Positions 34,334 through 42,885 of a stretch of 64,000 nucleotides of DNA are shown piece by piece. Numbering within the stretch: the stretch's first letter is position 1; the number at the start of each line of letters is the position of its first letter. The stretch is from Bacteroidales bacterium UBA5433 (GTDB lineage: Bacteria > Bacteroidota > Bacteroidia > Bacteroidales > UBA932): the NCBI GenBank assembly GCA_002427525.1, contig DIRP01000012.1:128428-192427 (forward strand). Direction: 5' to 3'. The notes beneath the pieces were generated by a model. The model made no database searches. It was given only the letters and a program-made list of their open reading frames with translations, and was not told where the DNA came from. The position numbers and the translations under genes were made by a program.

Positions 34334-36436
34334 AATCTTGCTGTAATCTGCTTGTCTTTTACTGAGCACTTCAAGTTGTTTGTTTAAAAGTAGGTATTTT
34401 TCTGTTTCCAGAAGGGGATCTTCTTCCAGGATTTTACGGGCTTCCATGCGGGCCCATTCCAGAATTTGACCGTCCCGGGATAAATCGGCAATGTGCAGAT
34501 CAAAGGCCAGTCCGCTTTGGGCCGTTCCTTCCAGGTCGCCGGGGCCTCGCAGGCGCATATCTGCCTCGGCAATCTCAAAACCGTCGTTGCTGTCACACAT
34601 GAGCTTCAGACGTTCCCGGGCTTCTTTGCTCAGGGCGTTACCGGTCATTAAAATGCAGTAAGACTGTTCAGCTCCGCGCCCAACACGTCCGCGCAACTGG
34701 TGCAGTTGCGACAGGCCAAACCGTTCTGCACTTTCAATGACCATGACGGTGGCGTTGGGCACATCTACACCTACTTCAATAACAGAGGTGGCAACGAGTA
34801 TCTGAGCATGGCCTTTGACAAAAAGGTCCATATCGTATGCTTTGTTCTCCGCTTTTTGCTGTCCGTGGACTACGGCAACGGAATAGAGGGGGGCAGGAAA
34901 TGCCGTGGCAATATTCTGGTATCCCGTTTCCAGGTTTTCATAGTCCAGTTTTTCCGATTCCCGGATTAAAGGATATACCACATAAACCTGCCTTCCTGCT
35001 TTAATCTGTTTGCGCATGAAAGAATACACCGTTCCCCGGCGTGATGCAGGGTAGTGTACCGTTTGGACGGGTTGCCTGCCCGGAGGCATTTCATCCAGGA
35101 CAGATACATCCAAATCTCCGTACAGTGTCATAGCCAGCGTCCTGGGAATAGGGGTTGCCGTCATGACCATAATATGTGGCGGAGGTCCTGCTGTTTTTTT
35201 CCACAGACGCGCACGCTGTTCCACCCCAAAGCGGTGTTGTTCGTCAATAACTACAAATCCAAGAGATTTGAACAAGACGGTATCTTCTATCAGGGCATGC
35301 GTTCCAATGAGTATATCCATGGAGCCTTCCTGCAGCGCCCGGTGCAGCCGGGTACGCTCTGCCTGTTTTGTGGATCCCGTTAGTAAACCCACCTGTACAC
35401 CCTGTCCTTCCAGCAGCCGCGAAATCGACCGAAAATGCTGCTCTGCCAGAATTTCCGTCGGGGCCATCAGGCATGCCTGGTACCCGTTATCCACGGCAAT
35501 AAGAGCACTTAGCAAGGCCACCAGGGTTTTCCCGCTTCCCACGTCACCTTGGAGCAAGCGGTTCATTTGCCTGCCGCTGCCCACGTCTGCCCGTATTTCC
35601 CGGATAACACGCTTTTGTGCTCCTGTTAGTTCGTAGGGCAGTTTTTGATAACAACCGTTAAAGGATTTTCCAACTTTTGGGAAAGGCAATCCGTCTTCTG
35701 CACGCAGGCGTACGGCACGTTGTTTAAGCAGACCCAATTGAATGTAGAACAATTCTTCAAACTTCAGCCGTGTTTGTGCAGCACGCAGGTTCTGCAGGTT
35801 TTCGGGAAAATGGATTTCTTCCAGCGCCATGGCCAAGGGCATAAGCTTAAGCTGTTTGACAAGCGGAACGGGCAGGGTCTCCTGAATACGGCCTTCCAGC
35901 TGTTCCAGAATACGGGCCATCAGTTGGGAGAAAAATTTTTGGGTAAAACCTTTATCCCTAAGTGTTTCTGTTGAAGAATAAACGGCCTGGAGCCCGGAAC
36001 TTCCCCGTAGACTTTCGCTATCCGGAATGTCCATTTCCGGATGTACCAGGTTGATTTTTCCGTTGAACAGGGTGGGCTTGCCAAATACAATATATTCTGT
36101 GTTCAGCTTGATTTTGTTTTTTAACCACCGGACACCTTTAAAAAAAACAAGCTCTATGGTACCGGTAGCATCTTCCAAAAGAACTACCAGCCGTTGCTTG
36201 GGAGAGCCCGCTGCTACAATTCTCATATCTTTAACGGTTCCTCTAAGCTGCATGCTTGCCAGGTCCGGGGTGATTTCCCGGATGGCATAAAAACGCGTTC
36301 TGTCAATGTAACGGAACGGATAATGGCGAATGAGGTCACCGTACGTAACGATATTCAGGCTTTTCTTAAGTTCTTCGGCCCTTTTTGGGCCCATCCCCTG
36401 CAGAAACTGTATGTTCGTATCCCAAATGGAAGCCAT
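34328..36436 (-). CDS. recG: ATP-dependent DNA helicase RecG
   Basis: 702 residues, normal length. The N-terminal wedge/OB domain (GTVKDMRIVAAGSPKQRLVV) is followed by the helicase core with Walker A LLQGDVGSGKTLVAL (about 298), DEQHRFGVEQR (about 398), VMTATPIPRTLAM and QLRGRVGRGAEQSYC. It drives reversal of stalled replication forks and Holliday-junction branch migration. The ATG follows a -7 box by 7 nt, so the mRNA may lack a leader. Confidence 0.97.
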   Translation of the reverse strand: MASIWDTNIQFLQGMGPKRAEELKKSLNIVTYGDLIRHYPFRYIDRTRFYAIREITPDLASMQLRGTVKDMRIVAAGSPKQRLVVLLEDATGTIELVFFKGVRWLKNKIKLNTEYIVFGKPTLFNGKINLVHPEMDIPDSESLRGSSGLQAVYSSTETLRDKGFTQKFFSQLMARILEQLEGRIQETLPVPLVKQLKLMPLAMALEEIHFPENLQNLRAAQTRLKFEELFYIQLGLLKQRAVRLRAEDGLPFPKVGKSFNGCYQKLPYELTGAQKRVIREIRADVGSGRQMNRLLQGDVGSGKTLVALLSALIAVDNGYQACLMAPTEILAEQHFRSISRLLEGQGVQVGLLTGSTKQAERTRLHRALQEGSMDILIGTHALIEDTVLFKSLGFVVIDEQHRFGVEQRARLWKKTAGPPPHIMVMTATPIPRTLAMTLYGDLDVSVLDEMPPGRQPVQTVHYPASRRGTVYSFMRKQIKAGRQVYVVYPLIRESEKLDYENLETGYQNIATAFPAPLYSVAVVHGQQKAENKAYDMDLFVKGHAQILVATSVIEVGVDVPNATVMVIESAERFGLSQLHQLRGRVGRGAEQSYCILMTGNALSKEARERLKLMCDSNDGFEIAEADMRLRGPGDLEGTAQSGLAFDLHIADLSRDGQILEWARMEARKILEEDPLLETEKYLLLNKQLEVLSKRQADYSKIS

Positions 36437-36443
36437 GGCAACA

Positions 36444-36451
36444 CAAATATA
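36444..36451 (-). promoter_or_regulatory. -7 box for recG
   Basis: TATATTTG on the minus strand, 7 nt before the ATG at 36436. It is divergent from the pdxA box 13 bp away, so the two promoters occupy each other's upstream region. Confidence 0.5.
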
Positions 36452-36464
36452 GCGATATCTTATG

Positions 36465-36472
36465 TATATTTG
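36465..36472 (+). promoter_or_regulatory. -7 box for pdxA
   Basis: TATATTTG, followed by a predicted leader of about 45 nt that begins with a hairpin. Confidence 0.55.
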
Positions 36473-36480
36473 TAAGATTC

Positions 36481-36505
36481 ACTATGGTTGCAGAAGTACC
36501 ATAGT
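36481..36505 (+). promoter_or_regulatory. Hairpin at the 5' end of the pdxA leader
   Basis: ACTATGGT (36481-36488) pairs perfectly with ACCATAGT (36498-36505) around a 9-nt loop. Relative to the -7 box, the stem would start within a few nt of the mRNA 5' end. It could stabilise the mRNA or, as DNA, bind a regulator. There is no T-run after it, so it is not a terminator. Confidence 0.5.
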
Positions 36506-36524
36506 TTACCTAATCTGCGTAATT

Positions 36525-37562
36525 ATGCAAAAAAAAATACGAGTAGGGATAACACAAGGTGATACAAATGGCATTGGGTATGAGGTGCTTATCAAAGCAC
36601 TGGCAGACAGCCGTCTAAATGAATTGTGTACTCCTGTTGTTTATGGGTCGCCCCGCCTGCTGGGGTTTTATAAAAAAATCTCTTCCGGGGTTGAAAATTT
36701 CAATGTTCATATAACACATGCTGCATCTGATCTGCATTACAAAATGGTTAATCTGATACCTTGTGTATCGGATCAATTTATGGCAGAACCCGGTAAAATG
36801 ACGGAAGAAGGAGCACAAGCTGCTATGCAGTCGCTGGAAAGAGCTGTTGAAGATTTGCAGGCTGGCAGGATACAAGTTTTGGTAACCGCACCGTTTAACA
36901 AACAAAGTATGAAAAAAGAGGGATTCGCTTTCCCGGGGCATACAGAATACCTGGGTAAGGTATTCGGAGTACCTGCCCCTTTGATGATACTGTGCAGTCA
37001 CAAATTGAGGGTGGGTATTGTTACGGGACATATACCGCTGGCTAACGTACCGGAAGAACTGACACATGAAAAGATTGTGTATAAAATCCGTTTGCTCCAT
37101 GAAACATTGAAAAATGATTTTACCATACGGCAACCAAAAATCGCCGTGTTGGGATTGAATCCTCACGCCGGGGACGGAGGACTTCTTGGAACGGAAGAGC
37201 AGGAAGTAATTATTCCGGCCATTGAGGAAACGAACCGGGAAGGTATTATGGCGTTTGGTCCGTATGCGGCTGATGGTTTTTTTGCTGCTGCGGAGTACAG
37301 AAAATTTGATGCGGTACTGGCTATGTACCATGACCAGGGGCTGATTCCGTTCAAAGCCCTGTCCTTTGGCCAGGGGGTGAACTTTACGGCAGGGTTGCCG
37401 GTAATCAGGACTTCGCCCGATCACGGTACGGCGTACCGTTTGGCCGGAGAAGACAAGGCTTCTGCGGAATCTATGCTTCATGCCATTTTCCTGGCATGCG
37501 ATTTATTCAACACACGCAACAGCAACCTGGAGATCCAATCTGAAAAATTGCATGAAGGTTGA
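36525..37562 (+). CDS. pdxA: 4-hydroxythreonine-4-phosphate dehydrogenase
   Basis: 345 residues. VGITQGDTNGIGYEV is the family's N-terminus. The three metal-binding His are in FPGHTEYLG, LGLNPHAGDGG and AMYHDQGLIP. It makes the precursor that PdxJ converts to pyridoxine phosphate (vitamin B6). The start at 36525 is chosen because the longer frame reads across the promoter and hairpin. It overlaps rnhA by 11 bp. Confidence 0.95.
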   Translation: MQKKIRVGITQGDTNGIGYEVLIKALADSRLNELCTPVVYGSPRLLGFYKKISSGVENFNVHITHAASDLHYKMVNLIPCVSDQFMAEPGKMTEEGAQAAMQSLERAVEDLQAGRIQVLVTAPFNKQSMKKEGFAFPGHTEYLGKVFGVPAPLMILCSHKLRVGIVTGHIPLANVPEELTHEKIVYKIRLLHETLKNDFTIRQPKIAVLGLNPHAGDGGLLGTEEQEVIIPAIEETNREGIMAFGPYAADGFFAAAEYRKFDAVLAMYHDQGLIPFKALSFGQGVNFTAGLPVIRTSPDHGTAYRLAGEDKASAESMLHAIFLACDLFNTRNSNLEIQSEKLHEG

Positions 37563-38034
37563 TCTTTATACAGACGGATCTTCGTTGGGCAACCCCGGGC
37601 CGGGAGGGTATGCGGTGATATTGCAGTCGGGCAGGCATTACCGCGAAATTTGGGCAGGTTACAAACGGACCACCAACAACAGAATGGAGTTGATGGCAGT
37701 CATTGTTGGCCTGGAAGCCTTAAAGAAACCGGGGACTCAGGTGTGTGTGTATTCAGACTCTACATACGTGGTGCGGGCAGTAGAAGAGGGGTGGTTGGAG
37801 AATTGGCAGGCAAGGGGGTTCCGTAAGGTTAAGAATGTGGATTTGTGGAAACGGTACTTGCAGGCAGCTGCCTCGCATACGGTCAGGTTTGTGTGGATAA
37901 AAGGACATGCGGGTCATCCGCAAAATGAAAAGTGTGACAAATTGGCTGTTGCGGCAGCAAAAGCTCCTGAAGAAGAGTTGGCAGAGGACGAGGGATTCAC
38001 TAAGGAAGAAACAAATCAAAGTAAGCTATTATGA
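37552..38034 (+). CDS. rnhA: Ribonuclease HI
   Basis: 160 residues. The four acidic residues of the active site are in DLYTDGSSLGNPG, NNRMELMAV, VYSDSTYVV and NEKCDKLA. WIKGHAGHPQNE carries the catalytic His loop. It removes RNA from RNA:DNA hybrids. The start at 37552 sits inside the last codons of pdxA, and the gene ends with a 4-bp overlap with the GH2 gene. A 25-residue acidic tail follows the core. Confidence 0.94.
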   Translation: MKVDLYTDGSSLGNPGPGGYAVILQSGRHYREIWAGYKRTTNNRMELMAVIVGLEALKKPGTQVCVYSDSTYVVRAVEEGWLENWQARGFRKVKNVDLWKRYLQAAASHTVRFVWIKGHAGHPQNEKCDKLAVAAAKAPEEELAEDEGFTKEETNQSKLL

Positions 38035-40523
38035 AACACAAACAAGTTCTTGTTTTAGCGTTGCTGACTGTTCTTGTGACGTCTTGCGGACGCAGAGCGG
38101 TGAGGGTACCGGCTGATTTCAACGGTGGGTGGGAATTTGCTCTGATGGAGGGGATAGATGACACCCTGACATGGCGTCGGGTGGACCTGCCTCATGACTG
38201 GAGCATTGAAGGTTCTTTTGCTCAGGAACATCCGGCTACACCGTCAGGAGGGGCTTTGCCCGGAGGGAAAGGCATGTACCGCAAAACATTTTTAACAGAT
38301 CCGGGGATGGCCGGGAAACGTGTTTTTTTGGAATTTGACGGGATATACCGCGACAGCCGGGTTTACGTTAACGGGCATTTGGCCGGGCACCGCCCCTGTG
38401 GATATGCTTCGTTCAGTTACGATATAACTCCTTTTTTGAACTCTGTCAACCTGGAGAACCTGGTGGAAGTAACGGTTGACAATTCCATGCAGCCGAATTC
38501 CAGGTGGTATTCCGGGTCCGGTATTTACAGGAATGTGCGCCTGGTTGTGACTGCTGCCGTACATATTCCTTATTCGGGAACGTTTGTTACCACACCGTCT
38601 GTAACTGAAGAACAAGCATTGGTGCATGTGCAAACAAAGATAGCGCAACATCCGGGTGCCCCCGGGTATGCTTACCTGCTTACTAAAATACGTGATCCTT
38701 TTGGAAAGACAGTGGCCAAGGAGTGTACGTACGTGGACCTGACAGCAGAAGAGCAACCGGAAGTTATGCAGGCATTGCAAGTTAAGGCACCGGTTCTTTG
38801 GGATGTGGACAATCCCCGGCTCTACACCGTGGAAAGTAAATTAATCCGCAAAGGGAAGGTGCTGGATAATTATACAACGGTTTTTGGAATCAGGACGTTT
38901 GAGTTTACGGCAGATGAAGGGTTTTTCCTGAACGGACGCCCGCTCAAGATGCGGGGGGTATGCCTGCATCACGACCTGGGGGCTTTGGGAGCTGCCGTGA
39001 ATTACCGGGCCATAGAACGTCAGTTGGAATTGCTTAAAGAGATGGGGTGCAATGCCATACGAACGTCGCATAACCCGCCGGCTCCCGATTTGCTGGATTT
39101 GTGTGACCGTATGGGTTTTCTTGTTATGGACGAGGCATTTGATGTGTGGAGGAAAAAGAAAACAGCGTACGATTATTCCCTCTTTTTTAAAGATTGGTAT
39201 GAAAAGGACCTGCAGGATTTTATCTTAAGAGACAGGAACCACCCGTCGGTTGTTGTGTGGAGCATTGGCAACGAAATTCCGGAACAGTGGAACGATCCCG
39301 GTGCAGATACACTGGATTTGCAAGAAGCCAATTTGTTTTTGAATTACCGGGCAGGCGGCAGTACGGAAATGTCGGGAGATTTACCTTTTGATGCTTTGCT
39401 TACACGCCGGCTTGCCGAGATTGTCAAAGAACTGGATCCCACACGTCCCATTACTGCCGGATGCGATGAGCCGGCTCCTTACAACAATGTATTCCGTGCA
39501 GAAGCTCTGGATATCATTGGCTTTAATTACCACGAAGGCAATTACCGGGAAGTGCCTGAAAATTATCCGGGTATGCCTTTCATTGCCACAGAAACCACCT
39601 CGTCTGTGCACACAAGGGGCTTTTACCAGATGCCAGCGGATTCTGTGCGGATTGAACCCAGAGAGTGGTGGATGACTTACGATACACCGCACCATGCTTG
39701 TTCTTCTTACGACAACATGCACGTTCCCTGGGGCAATACGCACGAAGGAGCCTGGACGTATGTGAGGGACAATCCGTTTATTGCAGGCATGTTTGTATGG
39801 ACAGGCTTTGATTATCTGGGAGAACCCACGCCGTACCGGTGGCCGGCACGGAGTTCGTATTTTGGAATTATTGATCTGGCAGGTTTTCCCAAAGATGTGT
39901 ATTACATGTACCAGAGCGAATGGACAGACCGTCCGGTACTGCATGTGTTCCCACATTGGAACTGGCAGGAAGGAGAACCGGTTGATGTCTGGGCGTATTA
40001 CAACGGGGCAGATTCCGTAGTATTGTTTCTGAACGGGAAGTCTTTGGGGGCCGGGCAAAAAACGTCGGAACGACTGCATGCTTCCTGGCGAGTACCGTTT
40101 GAACCCGGAACCCTTACAGCGGTGTCGTACAGCGAAGGAAAGGAATTGCTCAGCCGCAGCATTTCCACAGCCGGCAAACCGGCAAAACTCGGCCTTACAG
40201 CCGACAGACCGGTACTAAAAGCCGATGGATACGACCTGGCTTTTGTAACCGTAGATGTATTGGATGAGCAGGGAGTTCCGGTGCCGGATGCAGACAACCT
40301 CATTACCTTTTCCTTGGAAGGTCCGGCAACCATTAAGGCTGTTGATAACGGAAGCCCTATAAGTCATGAGTCTTTTGTAGCGCATGAACGCAAAGCCTTT
40401 CATGGAAAATGCCTGGTTGTTGTCCAGGCCGGCAGGCAAGAGGGAACTATTACGCTGACAGCGCGCTCAGAGGCGTTTGCGGAGGAGTACACCTTGAGCC
40501 TCAAAACCCGGTTTGTCCAGTAA
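38031..40523 (+). CDS. Family GH2 glycoside hydrolase lipoprotein (beta-galactosidase-like)
   Basis: 830 residues. A lipoprotein signal (VLVTSC, Cys 19) leads to the GH2 sugar-binding domain (WRRVDLPHDWSIEG, GGKGMYRKTF), the Ig-like domain, and the TIM barrel with acid/base Glu in VVWSIGNEIPEQW (about 416) and nucleophile Glu in PFIATETTSS (about 521). A DUF4982-type and an invasin/Big-like domain complete the C-terminus. It probably cleaves terminal beta-linked galactose or a related sugar from oligosaccharides at the cell envelope. It is not in a polysaccharide locus but follows pdxA-rnhA. Its last 57 bp overlap the convergent pgi. Confidence 0.9.
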   Translation: MKHKQVLVLALLTVLVTSCGRRAVRVPADFNGGWEFALMEGIDDTLTWRRVDLPHDWSIEGSFAQEHPATPSGGALPGGKGMYRKTFLTDPGMAGKRVFLEFDGIYRDSRVYVNGHLAGHRPCGYASFSYDITPFLNSVNLENLVEVTVDNSMQPNSRWYSGSGIYRNVRLVVTAAVHIPYSGTFVTTPSVTEEQALVHVQTKIAQHPGAPGYAYLLTKIRDPFGKTVAKECTYVDLTAEEQPEVMQALQVKAPVLWDVDNPRLYTVESKLIRKGKVLDNYTTVFGIRTFEFTADEGFFLNGRPLKMRGVCLHHDLGALGAAVNYRAIERQLELLKEMGCNAIRTSHNPPAPDLLDLCDRMGFLVMDEAFDVWRKKKTAYDYSLFFKDWYEKDLQDFILRDRNHPSVVVWSIGNEIPEQWNDPGADTLDLQEANLFLNYRAGGSTEMSGDLPFDALLTRRLAEIVKELDPTRPITAGCDEPAPYNNVFRAEALDIIGFNYHEGNYREVPENYPGMPFIATETTSSVHTRGFYQMPADSVRIEPREWWMTYDTPHHACSSYDNMHVPWGNTHEGAWTYVRDNPFIAGMFVWTGFDYLGEPTPYRWPARSSYFGIIDLAGFPKDVYYMYQSEWTDRPVLHVFPHWNWQEGEPVDVWAYYNGADSVVLFLNGKSLGAGQKTSERLHASWRVPFEPGTLTAVSYSEGKELLSRSISTAGKPAKLGLTADRPVLKADGYDLAFVTVDVLDEQGVPVPDADNLITFSLEGPATIKAVDNGSPISHESFVAHERKAFHGKCLVVVQAGRQEGTITLTARSEAFAEEYTLSLKTRFVQ

Positions 40524-41804
40524 TGCAAACATATTCTTCTTGTAAGCCTCTACTCCTTCCTGATCAAAAGGGTTGACGCCAAGCATGTAACCGCTTATTC
40601 CACAGGACTTTTGGAAGAAATACAACAGGGCACCCAGGTTCTTGGCAGTAAGCCGGGGTATTTCTATCCGGATGTTGGGTACGCCTCCGTCTACGTGAGC
40701 CAGGCGTGTTCCGAACTCGGCCATTTTATTGCAGGCATCCAGGCGTTTTCCGGCCAGGTAATTCAACCCGTCTTCATCGCCGGGTTCATGAGGAATTACC
40801 ACCTTACGCAAGGGGTCTTTTATGCTTAGTACGGTTTCAAAGAGGTGGCGTTCACCGTCCTGGATATATTGACCCATGGAATGCAGGTCTGTTGTAAAAC
40901 CGACTCCTGCCGGGAAAATTCCTTTATGTTCCTTGCCTTCGCTTTCTCCAAAAAGCTGTTTCCACCATTCGGTCAGGTAAAAAAGCCCGGGATGGTAGGT
41001 TACAAGAAGCTCAATTTTTTTACCGGTGTTGTACAACGCATGGCGCAACGCGGCATACGTAACGGCCGGATTGCCGGGACTCACTGGTACGGTTTCCTTT
41101 TCCAACGCGACGGCACCTGCCAGCAGCTCCTTGATATCAATGCCTGCCAATGCCATAGGAAGTAGGCCTACGGCAGTAAAAACAGAAAAACGGCCTCCCA
41201 CGTTGCCGGGTATGTCAAAAGTTCTGTATCCCTTGCTGTTTGCGAGTTTGCGCAGTGCCCCTCCATGGGGATCTGTGACGGCCACAATGCGTCTTTGCGC
41301 TTCCTTTGCTCCGTAGCGTTTGTAGAGGTGTTGCTTAACCAGCCGGAATGCGATGGCCGGTTCTGTAGTAGTACCCGATTTTGAAATAACTACACAGGCT
41401 GTGGATTTGAGCTGCATAAGATCGAGCAAGTCTGCCAGGTAATCTTCTTCCAGGTTTTGACCGGCAAATACAATACGGGGACCGGTTTGTGGCAATAGCG
41501 GAGAAAAAGAGCGGGAGAGGGCTTCTATAACGGCTTTCGCTCCCAGGTAAGAGCCTCCAATGCCTATGACTACAACCAGGTCAATATCTTTTTCCCAGTC
41601 ACGGCAAATAGCAGCTATGCTATCCGGCAATTCCGCTTTTGTCTTGGAAGGAAGGGTAACCCAGCCTAGAAAATCGGAACCTTTTCCCTTGCCTTCTGTA
41701 AGAAGGCTAAGGGCCAGCAGGGCTTTTTCTTCCCATTCCGACCATGTTCCGGACGGAATGAAAGGCAGGGCAGAGGTAGGATCTATGCGAATTAACGGTT
41801 TCAT
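40467..41804 (-). CDS. pgi: Glucose-6-phosphate isomerase
   Basis: 445 residues, the short bacterial form. VVVIGIGGSYLGAKA, VISKSGTTTEPAIAFR, GNVGGRFSVFTAVGLLP and the catalytic Glu region (LFGESEGKEHKG) are present, as is the C-terminal KPGFEAQGVLLRKRL. It interconverts glucose-6-P and fructose-6-P. It follows gpsA after 3 nt. Its 3' end overlaps the GH2 gene by 57 bp; both C-termini look authentic, so the overlap is real. Confidence 0.96.
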   Translation of the reverse strand: MKPLIRIDPTSALPFIPSGTWSEWEEKALLALSLLTEGKGKGSDFLGWVTLPSKTKAELPDSIAAICRDWEKDIDLVVVIGIGGSYLGAKAVIEALSRSFSPLLPQTGPRIVFAGQNLEEDYLADLLDLMQLKSTACVVISKSGTTTEPAIAFRLVKQHLYKRYGAKEAQRRIVAVTDPHGGALRKLANSKGYRTFDIPGNVGGRFSVFTAVGLLPMALAGIDIKELLAGAVALEKETVPVSPGNPAVTYAALRHALYNTGKKIELLVTYHPGLFYLTEWWKQLFGESEGKEHKGIFPAGVGFTTDLHSMGQYIQDGERHLFETVLSIKDPLRKVVIPHEPGDEDGLNYLAGKRLDACNKMAEFGTRLAHVDGGVPNIRIEIPRLTAKNLGALLYFFQKSCGISGYMLGVNPFDQEGVEAYKKNMFALLDKPGFEAQGVLLRKRL

Positions 41805-41807
41805 GGG

Positions 41808-42818
41808 CTATTTCAGTTTTTGGCTCAAAGCCTGGAAAACAATGGCAGGGGAACGGAATTCGTGCAACACTTTGTACATGGCCTCTGCGATGGGCATATC
41901 TACCTTGAATTTTTTGTTGATCTCGTGAATGCAGGACGTAGCGTAGTAGCCTTCTGCTACCATATTCATTTCCAGCTGGGCTGCTTTTATGGAATAGCCC
42001 TGGCCAATCATGTTTCCGAACGTCCGGTTTCGGCTGAACTGTGAATAACAGGTAACTAAAAGGTCACCTAAAAAACCCGATAACGAGGTGTTTCTTCCTT
42101 TATCCGGATAGGATCGGTTCAAAAAAGCACGGATTTCCTGGTAGGCACACGCTACAAGTACTGCTTGAAAGTTGTCGCCAAATCCAAGTGCCCGGCTCAT
42201 CCCGGATGCTATGGCATAGATGTTTTTCAGAACCACGGCGTATTCCAGACCGTATATATCGGTACCGATACTGGTGTGGATGTAAGAGCAGCGGAATGCT
42301 TCGGCCAGTTTTTCTGCCGTTTTTTTCTTTTTGCATGTAACGCTCAGGTACGACAAACGTTCCATAGCCACTTCCTCTGCATGGACCGGACCTGCAATAA
42401 CCCCTATGTTGTCGTAAGGAATGTTGTGTATGCGGTTGAAATATTCTGAAATAGAAAGGTTTTGTTCCGGTATAAGGCCTTTGATTGCCGTAACAATGAA
42501 CTTATTGTCAAGAGACACAGTCAGGTTCATCATTTCTGCAATAAAATAGGTGGATGGTATGCAAAAAATCAGTACATCTGCTTCCTGAACAGGCTGGTTG
42601 ATATCTGCACTCATGTGCAAACGCTGCGGATCCAATCTTGCAGCCTGAAGGTAATGGGGGTTGTGTTTGTTCTCTTTTATGAATTGGATCATTTGGGGAT
42701 CTCTGACATACCAGCAAACTTCTTTTTGTGTGTCCAGAAGAATCTTTATCAGGGCTGTTGCCCAGCTGCCGGATCCAATGACGGCAAACCTTGTGTTGTT
42801 CTGAAATAGCTTCTTCAT
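41808..42818 (-). CDS. gpsA: Glycerol-3-phosphate dehydrogenase [NAD(P)+]
   Basis: 336 residues. The N-terminal dinucleotide fold is FAVIGSGSWATALIKIL. The catalytic Lys is in YAVVLKNIYAIASG and the substrate-binding Arg in SRNRTFGNMIGQG. The usual TRG motif reads VACAYQEI, a change seen in Bacteroidota versions. It makes glycerol-3-phosphate for phospholipids. It is cotranscribed with pgi from a -7 box at 42839-42846, so glycolytic flow and lipid precursor supply are linked. Confidence 0.94.
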   Translation of the reverse strand: MKKLFQNNTRFAVIGSGSWATALIKILLDTQKEVCWYVRDPQMIQFIKENKHNPHYLQAARLDPQRLHMSADINQPVQEADVLIFCIPSTYFIAEMMNLTVSLDNKFIVTAIKGLIPEQNLSISEYFNRIHNIPYDNIGVIAGPVHAEEVAMERLSYLSVTCKKKKTAEKLAEAFRCSYIHTSIGTDIYGLEYAVVLKNIYAIASGMSRALGFGDNFQAVLVACAYQEIRAFLNRSYPDKGRNTSLSGFLGDLLVTCYSQFSRNRTFGNMIGQGYSIKAAQLEMNMVAEGYYATSCIHEINKKFKVDMPIAEAMYKVLHEFRSPAIVFQALSQKLK

Positions 42819-42838
42819 GGGAATAATTTGTTATCCAA

Positions 42839-42846
42839 CAAAGATA
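42839..42846 (-). promoter_or_regulatory. -7 box for gpsA-pgi
   Basis: TATCTTTG on the minus strand, 20 nt before the ATG. A weaker plus-strand box (TACCTTTA, 42860-42867) points the other way towards pncB. Confidence 0.5.
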
Positions 42847-42885
42847 AGGTTAATTTGTCTACCTTTACATTTAAATTTTTTAGTA

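Noticed and set aside
36481..36505. Riboswitch (pyridoxal or other) before pdxA
   Set aside because: The leader is only about 45 nt with one simple hairpin, too small for a known riboswitch aptamer.
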